DNA of 64,000 bases, taken from NCBI RefSeq assembly GCF_031180975.1, contig NZ_JAPSLI010000008.1:1-64000 (forward strand), read 5' to 3'. This document shows positions 7,396 through 15,672 of this stretch, in pieces. The notes below the pieces were generated by a model. It was not told the origin of the DNA and searched no databases. It saw only the letters and a program-made list of their open reading frames with translations. The position numbers and the translations under genes are program-made. The stretch is from Microbacterium sp. (GTDB lineage Bacteria; Actinomycetota; Actinomycetes; Actinomycetales; Microbacteriaceae). The stretch's first letter is position 1; each line of letters opens with the position of its first letter.

Positions 7396-9550
7396 ACACG
7401 GCCTTCCGACGCCCATCCTCGGCTTCGAACTCACCGGCGACCCCCTCTTGGAAGGCGAGTTCCTACCACTCCGCCAGGGACTCACCGTGCTGTACGGCCT
7501 GAATGGTGCCGGCAAGACGAGGCTTATACGTGGCGTTCGCGCGGCTCTGCTCGGTGTCCGTGACGACATCGAGATCGGAATGATCGTGCGCGCCGAGCCC
7601 TCCAGCTCCACCGAGCAGTGATCGCACTCGCGCAAGCCATGCAATCAACGGCCTCCGGATACGGGATCGGGGAGCCCGGAGAAGCCAGCCATGAGCGCGA
7701 ACTGACGCCCGCCGAGTCGTCCACGATCGTGGAGGATTTCATTCGGGACCTCGCAGGCGATGAGGACCCTGACCTCACGGAAGAGTTGCTGGAATCGCGG
7801 CTCTTCCTGCTGATGCCAACGGGTACCCCGGCACACCCGAGCTGGGACGCACTTGCAGTAGCCGACTTGTCACGCCCCGCCGCTCGGCGCGTAGAAGCCG
7901 AACTCGCGCAACAGTTGCGTGAGTTCAGGGAGAACGCCCCGGATGACAACGACGAGTGGTCTGATGCGTTCGACGAGTGGCAAGAACTGGTCGCACCGCG
8001 AGCCTTGTTTCCTCCTGATGGCATGTGGCCGGGAGCCCGACGCCGGGCGCGGCGCGTCATGCCGACCGGGTTCGCCCCATACGCCGTGTTCAGCGTTGTT
8101 GCCGAAGACCTTCGGGGCCACGAACTCACCGGTGCCATCGACTTCGGGGTCGACGTCGTGGATCTTGACCAGGATCCCCGAGCTGCGACCTTGCAATATG
8201 TCTCTCAGATCGCCGACGCTCTTGAGCGCGGCCTGTACACGGCCGACGTCGAACCGTTGGCTGCACTCGCCGAAGCATTTCGCACCGACGGGGGCCGCCG
8301 ACGCAAACCCGGGGATCCGGCATCCGACGCGGTGAGCGAGTCCATCGAGTCATGGGTGTCGAGCTCGGCCACGGAGTTGAGCGATCTCGCGAACGACTAC
8401 CTGGCGAAGATGCTGCCCGACGCGCCCGAGGTTCTGCTCGCAGTGAACCCTCCCGCCATACGCTTCGCGCGCCCGGGGGTGGAGTGGGCGTTCGGTCCTG
8501 CAAGATTGAGCTTGGAGGACCTGTCACGAGCGGAGCAGCAGTGGGCCACGCGTGCGATCAACCACGCGCTGTACTGGCATCGCCGAGAGCTCACTCAATC
8601 AACGACTGCCCTCCGCCCGATCATCACTATGATCGACGAACCGGAGGCCGCCCTGCATCGGGCGGCTGAATCCCAGATGGCCGGATCCCTGGTTTCGCTC
8701 GCGGAAGATCCTCGTCAGATCATCATCACTGCGACCCATTCCCCAGAGCTGCTCGACACCCCAGCCGCGCATGTCATCGAGGTTCAGCGTGGAGGCGGCA
8801 TGCTTCCTGGCAGATCGCTCGTGCAGACCCTCGATCTGGCGGATCGCGACTCGCTGAATCGGCTCGGTCTCGCCCCGAGTGATCTGCTGAGGTGGCCCCG
8901 TTATCCTTCTCGTCGAAGGCGCTCACGACGCGGCCGTGTTGGACGCATTCGTCGGCACCCGACTCCGTGCGGCCCGCGTCATGGTTCTGGCTATGGCCGG
9001 AGGGCGCAAGCTGGCTTCCACGCTCGACAGCCAGGTCCTCTTCTCCCACACGAGAGCGCATCTCGTCGCGTTGTTGGACAACCAACGCGTCGAGGCGGTC
9101 CAGTCCACCTGGCAGCAAGCCCAGGAGGCTGCGGCTCAAGGAGAGCTCCAAGCCGCCATCGACATCGTCGTGGACGGCATCGGGAAGGAGACGCCCGAAG
9201 CCGACTATGTGCGGAGTTGGTTGACGCGTGCGCTCGAAAGGGGTCTGGACGGACGGATCCGACCGACAGGCCTCGAGCGTGCGGACATTGTCGAGTATCT
9301 GCCCGTTGAGAACTTCGTCGCGGGAGCCGCGAGCTGGACCGAACTGAGAGACCAACATCGCGAGGCTCGAGAAACGCCCAGATCGAACACGCCAAAGGAC
9401 TTCAAGCACTGGTTGGAGCTGAGATACCGAGCGGATTTCACCCCCGACAACCTACGCGCCGCCGTTGCGGGAGCAGATATCCCGCCGGATATCGCGCGCC
9501 TGATGAATGAGTTGGAGGCACTGAGCGCCGCGCCCCGGCCGACCGAATAA
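7388..9550 (+). pseudogene. AAA ATPase / TOPRIM (OLD-family-like) nuclease gene, interrupted by two frame changes
   Basis: Three adjacent frames together read as one OLD-like protein. Segment 1 (7388-7621, TTG start overlapping the Mod stop) has Walker A GLNGAGKT at residues 37-44. Segment 2 (from GTG 7618 to about 8890) has a signature-like LSRAEQQW and Walker B TMIDEPEAALH followed by TATHSPELLD. Segment 3 (about 8890-9550) has the TOPRIM glutamate motif LLVEGAHDAAVLD and later VALLDN. Segment 1 ends in a TGA that overlaps the GTG of segment 2 (GTGA), so coupled synthesis of a split ATPase is possible there. At the second junction segment 3 has no good start of its own before 8936, which lies inside the TOPRIM motif. 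Family members are ATP-dependent DNA nucleases, several acting in phage defence. Sequencing error is an alternative to decay. Confidence 0.8.
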
Positions 9551-9691
9551 GTCTTGGAGCAGCATTCGAGCACCCTCGGCCACCGCACCCTCGCGGGCAG
9601 CGCCGCGGAGGCGCGAGAAGCAGCGCAGCTACAGGCGTTACGGCGGCGAGCGCCTGGGCGCGCAGCGGGCCGAAGTCACGGATGTTTCCCT

Positions 9692-10080
9692 CTACGCGCC
9701 CGGCGAAACAAACCGCAAACCAACCCGAATCGCGGCCCTTGAAAGTTCGAGGTCATACGTCATCATCTCGTCGACGCCGAGACGGAGTGCGACCGCGAGG
9801 TGAATAGCATCCTGCGCCCTAAGCGGCGCATGCGACCCGGCCGCGAGCAGATCCCCTCGGGTGATGTCCACCACATCTACGAACGACAGCACGATCGACA
9901 GCTTCTGTGCGGGTACGACACCACGGCGTCCGGCAGCGCAATGCACTCCGTGTGGAGCAGCCAGGAGGACACGAGCGGCTCCTCACCTCGCCGTGCCAGG
10001 TGAGCCTTCAGCGCGCCCGATTCCTGTTCGCGGAAAAGTAGCTTCATCGCGGCGGACGTGTCCAGGTAGGTCGGCGGCAT
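9692..10080 (-). pseudogene. VapC-like PIN-domain toxin, frameshifted
   Basis: From ATG 10080 the protein starts [18 protein letters not shown], a PIN N-terminus with the first acidic residue in YLDTSA, and runs to LLHTE (codon 9946-9948). The remaining PIN C-terminus, with [14 protein letters not shown] and MMTYDLEL, is in the next frame down to 9692. Adding one base next to 9944-9946 would restore a roughly 130-residue VapC. No antitoxin is recognisable: only 113 bp separate it from accD. Intact VapC proteins are RNases. This copy is probably inactive unless the missing base is a sequencing error. Confidence 0.82.
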
Positions 10081-10180
10081 CAGTACTCGCGACTGGAAGC
10101 ACGGCTGACCCGGCGGTATCCGCCAAACCATCCGCAGACCCGTTGTGCCGAGCATCCAACGGCTCGGCGCACCCCGGCGC

Positions 10181-10186
10181 TAGTGT
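10181..10186 (+). promoter_or_regulatory. -10 box TAGTGT for accD (leaderless)
   Basis: TAGTGT ends 7 nt before GTG 10194 and no Shine-Dalgarno sequence is present, so transcription would start at or next to the start codon. Confidence 0.55.
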
Positions 10187-10193
10187 GGATTCC

Positions 10194-11783
10194 GTGACGG
10201 ACACCCCTGACCTCTCGACCACGGCCGCCAAGATCGCGGACCTTCGCGCGCGCTTCAACGAAGCCGTCGTCGAGCCCGAGAAGATCGCCAAGCAGAAGCA
10301 GCACGCCAAGGGCAAGATGACCGCCCGGGAGCGCATCGAGCTGCTCGTCGACAACGGCAGCTTCGTCGAGTTCGACGAGTACGTCCGTCACCGCACCACG
10401 GCGTTCGGCATGGACAAGAACCGCCCGTACGGCGACTCCGTGGTCACCGGCGTCGGCACGATCCACGGCCGCACCGTGGCTGTGTACTCGCAGGACTTCA
10501 CCACCTTCGGCGGTTCGCTCGGCGAGGTGGCCGGCGACAAGATCATCAAGATCATGGAGTTCGCCCTCACCAACGGGATGCCGATCGTCGGCGTCCTCGA
10601 CTCCGGCGGCGCGCGCATCCAGGAGGGCGTGCTCGCGCTGAGCAAGTACGGCGAGATCTTCCGGCTGAACACCCGCTCGTCGGGTGTGATCCCACAGATC
10701 TCGATCATCATGGGCCCGGCCGCCGGCGGCGCCGTCTACGGCCCCGCCCTCACCGACTTCGTGATCATGGTCGACAAGACCAGCCAGATGTTCGTCACCG
10801 GCCCCGACGTCATCAAGACCGTCACCGGCGAGGACGTCGGCATGGAGGAGCTGGGCGGCGCCTACACCCACAACACCCGCTCGGGGGTTGCGCACTACCT
10901 CGCCGAGGACGAGGACGACGCGATCGACTACGCCAGGACGCTGCTGAGCTTCCTCCCCGACAACAACATGGCCGAGCTGCCGACGTACGAGTCGGCCTTC
11001 GAGTTCGAGACGACGGATGCCGATCGCACCCTCAACGCCATCATCCCGGACTCCCCCAACCAGCCCTACGACATCCACACCGTCATCCAGCATGTCGTGG
11101 ACGAGGGCGACTTCCTCGAGGTCCAGCCCCTGTTCGCCCCCAACATCGTCATCGGCTTCGGCCGCGTCGAGGGCCGCTCGGTCGGCATCATCGCCAACCA
11201 GCCGTCCCAGATGGCGGGGACCCTCAACATCGAGGCCGGCGAGAAGGCGAGCCGCTTCGTCCGATTCTGCGACGCCTTCTCCATCCCGATCGTCACGCTC
11301 GTCGATGTGCCCGGCTACCTCCCGGGCACCGACCAGGAGTGGACCGGCGTGATCCGCCGCGGCGCCAAGCTCATCTACGCCTACGCCGAGGCCACGGTGC
11401 CGCTGGTCACCGTCATCCTCCGCAAGGCGTACGGCGGTGCCTACATCGTGATGGGCTCCAAGCAGCTCGGCGCCGACGTGAACCTCGCCTGGCCCACTGC
11501 CGAGATCGCTGTCATGGGCGGCCAGGGTGCGGTGAACATCCTCTACCGCAACGAGATCAAGCGCGCGGAGGAGGCCGGTGAGGACGTCGCCGCCGTCCGC
11601 ACCCGCCTCGCCAACGAGTACACGTACAGCGTGACCTCGCCCTTCCTGGCCGCCGAGCGCGGCGAGATCGACGGCGTGATCGAACCCGCCACGACGCGCG
11701 TCGCCGTCGCGAAGGCGCTGCGCGCCCTTCGCGGCAAGCGCGCAGAGCTGCCTCCGAAGAAGCACGGGAACATCCCGCTGTGA
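10194..11783 (+). CDS. accD: Acyl-CoA carboxylase beta subunit (carboxyltransferase)
   Basis: A 529-residue carboxyltransferase that moves the carboxyl group from carboxybiotin to acetyl- or propionyl-CoA. The start is taken as GTG 10194, just after the TAGTGT box; GTG 10185 is in frame but lies inside the promoter spacer. The crotonase-fold halves are clear: [11 protein letters not shown] near residue 40, the oxyanion region [10 protein letters not shown] near 137-146, and [10 protein letters not shown] and [12 protein letters not shown] in the C-terminal half. It overlaps accE by 4 nt and works with the biotin carboxylase subunit at 17704. PccB/AccD5 versus another paralogue cannot be decided from motifs alone. 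Confidence 0.95.
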   Translation: MTDTPDLSTTAAKIADLRARFNEAVVEPEKIAKQKQHAKGKMTARERIELLVDNGSFVEFDEYVRHRTTAFGMDKNRPYGDSVVTGVGTIHGRTVAVYSQDFTTFGGSLGEVAGDKIIKIMEFALTNGMPIVGVLDSGGARIQEGVLALSKYGEIFRLNTRSSGVIPQISIIMGPAAGGAVYGPALTDFVIMVDKTSQMFVTGPDVIKTVTGEDVGMEELGGAYTHNTRSGVAHYLAEDEDDAIDYARTLLSFLPDNNMAELPTYESAFEFETTDADRTLNAIIPDSPNQPYDIHTVIQHVVDEGDFLEVQPLFAPNIVIGFGRVEGRSVGIIANQPSQMAGTLNIEAGEKASRFVRFCDAFSIPIVTLVDVPGYLPGTDQEWTGVIRRGAKLIYAYAEATVPLVTVILRKAYGGAYIVMGSKQLGADVNLAWPTAEIAVMGGQGAVNILYRNEIKRAEEAGEDVAAVRTRLANEYTYSVTSPFLAAERGEIDGVIEPATTRVAVAKALRALRGKRAELPPKKHGNIPL

Positions 11784-11998
11784 GCGAGCAGCAGGAGCCG
11801 CCGCGCATCGAGATCGTCCGCGGCAACCCCACTGAGGAGGAGCTGGCTGCCCTCATCGCGGTCGTCGGCGACGCGTACACGCGCGAGGCGGAGGACGCCG
11901 TGGCGGAAGAGCCGCGGGTGTCCGCGTGGCAGCGCACGCAGCGCGGTCTCCGCCGTCCGCTGCGCCGCGACATCCCCTGGGGACGCTTCTCGGGCTGA
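11780..11998 (+). CDS. accE: Acyl-CoA carboxylase epsilon subunit
   Basis: A 72-residue protein with the family core [20 protein letters not shown] and a basic, tryptophan-containing C-terminus ([14 protein letters not shown]). Such epsilon subunits exist only in actinobacteria, where they stabilise the complex of the AccA- and AccD-type subunits. GTG 11780 overlaps the accD stop (GTGA), so it is translationally coupled. Confidence 0.92.
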   Translation: MSEQQEPPRIEIVRGNPTEEELAALIAVVGDAYTREAEDAVAEEPRVSAWQRTQRGLRRPLRRDIPWGRFSG

Positions 11999-11999
11999 C

Positions 12000-12463
12000 A
12001 TGCACGCTGCCGGCGCGCCGTGCTGGTGTGCGACATCACCCGCGCCATTGTGGTCGGCGCACTGGTGGACGAGGACCAGCGCGCGCTGGCGGTGGGACGG
12101 ATGCAGTCCCGCAACGCCATCGCCGGCCTGATCGGCCCGGCCTTGGGTGGCGGGCTGTACGGGCATCCTGCCCGCGCTCCCTTTCGCGTTCAACGCCGCC
12201 TCCTACGCCGAGTCCGCGGTGCTCGGGCTGATGCTGCGCTCCGTCGGCGGACTGCGCGCGCCTCGACTCGACACAGCAGGCCGGCGCGCTGGTCGGCACC
12301 GCCGCCACCGTCTGCATCCTGCCGCTGCATTCCGCGTACGCCATCGGCGCAATCCTCGATCACGCCGATGGCGGAACCGGGATGCTGTGCTGCGTCGCCG
12401 CGTTCGCCGTGCTCGCACTCGCCGCCTGGCTGCTGCCCGGCTTCCGCCCCGGCGCCGCATGAT
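12000..12463 (+). pseudogene. Remnant of an MFS transporter
   Basis: Three frames carry successive pieces of one major-facilitator protein. VCDITRAIVVGALVDEDQ and AIAGLIGPALGGGLYG lie up to about 12165, GILPALPFAFNAASYAESAV is in the next frame, and then LVGTAATVCILPLH and AFAVLALAAWLLPGFRPGAA end at the TGA 12461-12463. The N-terminal third and several helices are missing. The pattern resembles EntS-like drug or siderophore exporters. It is clearly non-functional. Confidence 0.75.
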
Positions 12464-12498
12464 CGTCCCCATTCGAACGACTCGTCGCGCGAGCAGAC

Positions 12499-12558
12499 CG
12501 GTTCTGTCCCCCGAATGGGCCGGTTCTGTCCTCCGAAGGAGCGGTTTTGTCCCCCGAA
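12499..12558 (+). repeat. Three tandem imperfect 17-bp repeats
   Basis: CGGTTCTGTCCCCCGAA at 12499, CGGTTCTGTCCTCCGAA at 12521 and CGGTTTTGTCCCCCGAA at 12542 lie 22 and 21 bp apart, that is two DNA turns. The stretch 12464-12758 contains these repeats and the hairpin at 12691 but no gene that I can see. Spacers of 4-5 bp rule out a CRISPR array. Confidence 0.75.
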
Positions 12559-12690
12559 ATACCTACAGACAGGCCCCTTGCCAGCCGGAAGACTGGTGTC
12601 AACGCTTCGCGTTAGGCGGCTGCTCTGCTCCAGGGTATGCAGACGCAGCACCGCCCCCCGCGGACAGTTTTCGGGTAGCTGTTCCGCACT

Positions 12691-12723
12691 GGCGAGGGGC
12701 GGGCGGCTTCGCCGCCCCTCGCC
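12691..12723. terminator. Strong hairpin after the two-component operon
   Basis: A perfect 12-bp inverted repeat (GGCGAGGGGCGG / CCGCCCCTCGCC) with a 9-nt loop lies 36 bp past the stop of the minus-strand gene at 12759. No U-tract follows, as is common in high-GC actinobacteria. Confidence 0.6.
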
Positions 12724-12758
12724 CATCTCCCCGGCTCCGCCGGATCCCGCCGAACGGC

Positions 12759-13760
12759 TCAGCTTCCCGGCATCCGCGGGATCTCGTGCCACAGGTCGAC
12801 GCCGTCCTCGTCATGCGCACCGGCCGCCCGCCCCACCACGGTCACTGCCACCACGTCGTCTCGTCCCGCGCGGATGATGACCCGCTCCGAGCGCACCTCG
12901 GCCAGCACCGCCGCCAGCTCGTCCCGGATCTCGGCCCGCCGCGCCTCGTCCACCCCGTCGAGCCCGCCCTCGTCGAACACGGTCACGACGACGCCGCGAC
13001 GCCGGGCGTCCTGAATGGCTTCGCGCACCGCGTCGTTCAGCAGGCTGGCGCCACGCAGCTCATCACGCAGCCGCCCCTCGGCGAGCCGCGCCTCCAGCCG
13101 CTCCTCCGGTGTCAGCCTGCCCTGCGTGGCGACCGTCCGGCCGAGCACGGGCCCGGCGACCTCCAACGCGAGCTGGGCTCGCAACCGCCGCTCCCGCTGG
13201 CGGACCAGCTGCGTGGCGTGCCACGCGGACACGGCCTGCTGGATGTCGGCGAGCCGTTCGGTGTCGCGCACCGCCCTCCCCCAGAAGAACACCAGCAGCT
13301 GCGCCAGCACCATCCAGGTGATCGAGCCGACCAGGCCGAACGTGAATGCCTCACCCACGCCCAGGTACGCGGACGCCGAGACGATCAGCAGCGCGAGGAT
13401 CGCCCATCCGAACACGGGCCGACGGCGCACCACGCAGACGACGCCCAGCACACCGATCGCGCCGATGTACCAGGTCGCGAACGGCGCGGTCCGCACGGCC
13501 GGCTCCAGGGAGATGCTCACCAGCGGAGGGACGAAGAGCGCCGCGATCAGAGCCAGGATCGCCGCCCAGAACGGCATCCGCACATTCGCCGCCTGCTCCA
13601 CGAGGACGACGGTGAGCACCGCACCCAGGTAGATCGCGATGGCCGCCACCATCAGCCACGGCGCGGTGGGTTGCACGGTCCACCACACCGCCCGCGCAGC
13701 GAAGTACACGGCGAACCCCAGCGCGAGCGCCGTGGCCATGCTGCGGACGGTGCGTCTCAT
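12759..13760 (-). CDS. Membrane protein resembling a histidine kinase without an ATPase domain
   Basis: A 333-residue protein with about five to six N-terminal membrane helices (residues 8-170), then a long charged helix (DTERLADIQQAVSAWHATQLVRQ) and a C-terminal domain with DELRGASLLNDAVREAIQDARRRG. None of the N, G1 or G2 ATP-binding boxes is present. Its layout copies that of the preceding kinase, whose stop it overlaps (ATGA), and it is the last gene of the operon before a strong hairpin. It may be a degenerate kinase that dimerises with the active one. I do not recognise a named family. Confidence 0.7.
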   Translation of the reverse strand: MRRTVRSMATALALGFAVYFAARAVWWTVQPTAPWLMVAAIAIYLGAVLTVVLVEQAANVRMPFWAAILALIAALFVPPLVSISLEPAVRTAPFATWYIGAIGVLGVVCVVRRRPVFGWAILALLIVSASAYLGVGEAFTFGLVGSITWMVLAQLLVFFWGRAVRDTERLADIQQAVSAWHATQLVRQRERRLRAQLALEVAGPVLGRTVATQGRLTPEERLEARLAEGRLRDELRGASLLNDAVREAIQDARRRGVVVTVFDEGGLDGVDEARRAEIRDELAAVLAEVRSERVIIRAGRDDVVAVTVVGRAAGAHDEDGVDLWHEIPRMPGS

Positions 13761-14992
13761 GACGGCTGCCAGCCGAGGATCACGGTCGTTCCCGCCTCGC
13801 CGGAGCGGATGTCAGCCGTCCCGGCGATCGCGGCCATCCGGGCGACGATGGAGGCCCGGATGCCGAGCCGGTCGGCGCCGATCGCGTCGACGTCGAACCC
13901 GGGGCCGTTGTCGACCACGGTGACTCGCATGGCGTCCGGTCGATCCGATTCGACGACCACGTGCAGGCCACGCCCGCCCGCGTGGGTGAGCGCGTTCCCG
14001 ATCGCCTGCCTCGCAGCCAGCACGAGCGCACGCGCCACTCGTTCCGGGATCGCCGCGGGCACCCCGCGCTCCTCGACCACGGCATCCGCCCCGAGCTCGG
14101 AGAGCGCTCGGCGCAGTTCGGCGACGATCTGCGGTCCGGCGATGGGCTCCTCGTTGCCCTCCTGCGACACCGACGCCTCGGTGTTCGCGAGCCGGGTGAG
14201 CGCCTCTCGCGCCATACCGGCGGCGAGCGCGCGCTCGCGTTCGCTCTCCGCCCGCTCGGCGGCGATCAGTGCCGCGAGGACGCTGTCGTGCATGAGCGCG
14301 GCGACCGACACGCGCTCCTCCTCGGCGGCCGTCGCCGCGGCGGCGTCCGCGTAGGCGGTGACGGCGCGTGAGCGCACCTCGTCGACGCCGCGGGCAACCT
14401 CGCGGAACATCCACGCGAGCGTGACGATCACCATGCCCAGGATCAGGGTGAACGACACGTCGAACGCCGTGGTGATCCAGTAGCTCTGCTCGAAGCCGCC
14501 CTGCACCAGCCGCACGTAGCCGTACACGAACGGCACCGCGGCCGCCCAGGCGAACTGCAGCGGCACCGGGAAGGCGATCATCGCTGCCGCCACGCCCACG
14601 TTGACCAGGAAGAAGATCCACGGCTGCGTCGCCGGCATGCGCACCGCCGGGTTGACGACGAACGGCCACAGCAGCAGCGCCAGCACGTAGGCGACGGCGA
14701 AGGTGCCCGCGGCCTGCCGCGCCCACCGTCCGCTCACGCAGGCGACGATCATGGCCAGCAGCGGCACGAACACCATGATCATCATCGCGATGCGGGGCGC
14801 GTCCGCCCGCGGCAGGCGCGTGAGCGCGGCGAGCAGCGCCTGCATGCCCAGCGCGGTGGAACCGATCGCGGTGACGATGCCGAGGATGCGCTCCATCCGC
14901 TGCCCGGTGAACCGCTCGAACTCGCCGCCGTTCACTCCCGGCGAGGGGATCCGGCTCCACGCCTCCCGGATCGACCGCGGCTCAACCGCCAC
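13757..14992 (-). CDS. Two-component sensor histidine kinase (NarL/DesK type)
   Basis: A 411-residue kinase with about six membrane helices (residues 35-215) and almost no extracellular loop, so it likely senses within the membrane. The phosphoacceptor is in ALMHDSVLAAL and the HATPase domain shows ARQAIGNALTHAG (N box), VVDNGPGFD (G1) and RLGIRASI (G2). GTG 14992 overlaps the response-regulator stop by 11 nt and the gene overlaps the next one by 4 nt. The stimulus cannot be predicted. Confidence 0.9.
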   Translation of the reverse strand: MAVEPRSIREAWSRIPSPGVNGGEFERFTGQRMERILGIVTAIGSTALGMQALLAALTRLPRADAPRIAMMIMVFVPLLAMIVACVSGRWARQAAGTFAVAYVLALLLWPFVVNPAVRMPATQPWIFFLVNVGVAAAMIAFPVPLQFAWAAAVPFVYGYVRLVQGGFEQSYWITTAFDVSFTLILGMVIVTLAWMFREVARGVDEVRSRAVTAYADAAAATAAEEERVSVAALMHDSVLAALIAAERAESERERALAAGMAREALTRLANTEASVSQEGNEEPIAGPQIVAELRRALSELGADAVVEERGVPAAIPERVARALVLAARQAIGNALTHAGGRGLHVVVESDRPDAMRVTVVDNGPGFDVDAIGADRLGIRASIVARMAAIAGTADIRSGEAGTTVILGWQPS

Positions 14993-15644
14993 TCGTCACC
15001 CCGTCGGGGGAGACGATGCCGTCCTCCATCGCACGGCGCAACAGATCCACCTTGGTCGGCGCCGGCCGCCCCACCTCGACGTACTTCACCCGGATGCGGG
15101 TGATGTTCTCCTTCGCAGTGGAGTAGGCGACCCCGAGCCGCTCGGCGACGACCTTCAGCGGCAGCCCGGTGGCGTACAGGCGCAGCACCTCCCGCTCGCG
15201 GGTGGACAGCTGGGCGTCGGCGAACTCGCGGTCGCCGTCGACCGCGCTCGCCCACTCCACGTTGTTCAGGGCCTCTCCCCTGGCGACGGTGCGGATCGCG
15301 TCGAGCACGTCGTCGAGGGACGAGGATTTGCTCACCACGCCGGCCGCCCCGGCCACGAGGGCCTCCCGCACGGCCGCCGGCCGGTCTGCGACGCTGTGGA
15401 TCACCACGCTCGCGCCGTCCGCGACCAGGGTGGCCACGTTCTCGGTCACCGTGGTCCCGTCGCCGAGCGTGAGATCGAGCACGACGACGTCGACCGGCGC
15501 CGAGCGCGTCGACGCGCGCCACGCGAGATACTCCTTGACCGTGGCGCCCGAGAACACCACCGTCTGCTCCTTGTCACGCAGGCACGCCGCCTCGAGGCCG
15601 AGACGCACGGATTCGTGGTCGTCGATGAGGGCGACGGTGCTCAT
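14982..15644 (-). CDS. LuxR/NarL-type response regulator
   Basis: A 220-residue regulator starting MSTVALIDDHESVRL. Its receiver domain has the acidic pair IDDH, phospho-acceptor Asp in VVLDLTLGDG and the lysine in VVSKSSS. A LuxR helix-turn-helix occupies the C-terminus (LSTREREVLRLYATGLPLK). ATG 15644 is preferred over an upstream in-frame GTG because TAGGCT ends exactly 6 nt before it. It leads the operon with the kinase at 13757 and the kinase-like protein at 12759. Confidence 0.92.
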   Translation of the reverse strand: MSTVALIDDHESVRLGLEAACLRDKEQTVVFSGATVKEYLAWRASTRSAPVDVVVLDLTLGDGTTVTENVATLVADGASVVIHSVADRPAAVREALVAGAAGVVSKSSSLDDVLDAIRTVARGEALNNVEWASAVDGDREFADAQLSTREREVLRLYATGLPLKVVAERLGVAYSTAKENITRIRVKYVEVGRPAPTKVDLLRRAMEDGIVSPDGVTSGG

Positions 15645-15650
15645 GAGCAC

Positions 15651-15656
15651 AGCCTA
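15651..15656 (-). promoter_or_regulatory. -10 box TAGGCT for the response regulator (leaderless)
   Basis: Read on the minus strand, TAGGCT ends 6 nt before ATG 15644, and there is no ribosome site between. Confidence 0.6.
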
Positions 15657-15672
15657 GTGAGCCGCGCGCGGG

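Noticed and set aside
7610..8900. Programmed ribosomal frameshifting in the ATPase/TOPRIM gene
   Set aside because: No heptameric slippery sequence or following stem was found at either junction; decay or sequence error explains it more simply, though the GTGA overlap at 7618 leaves coupled translation open.
1554..9550. Type I or BREX system
   Set aside because: No HsdS specificity subunit and no BrxC/PglZ-type genes; Res followed directly by a beta-class Mod fits type III better.
9551..9691. Short open frame of 62 codons at 9554-9742
   Set aside because: It is Arg/Ala-rich, has no promoter or ribosome site, and overlaps the VapC remnant on the other strand.
12499..12558. Possible CRISPR array
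   Set aside because: Only three units, imperfect, with 4-5 bp spacers and no cas genes.
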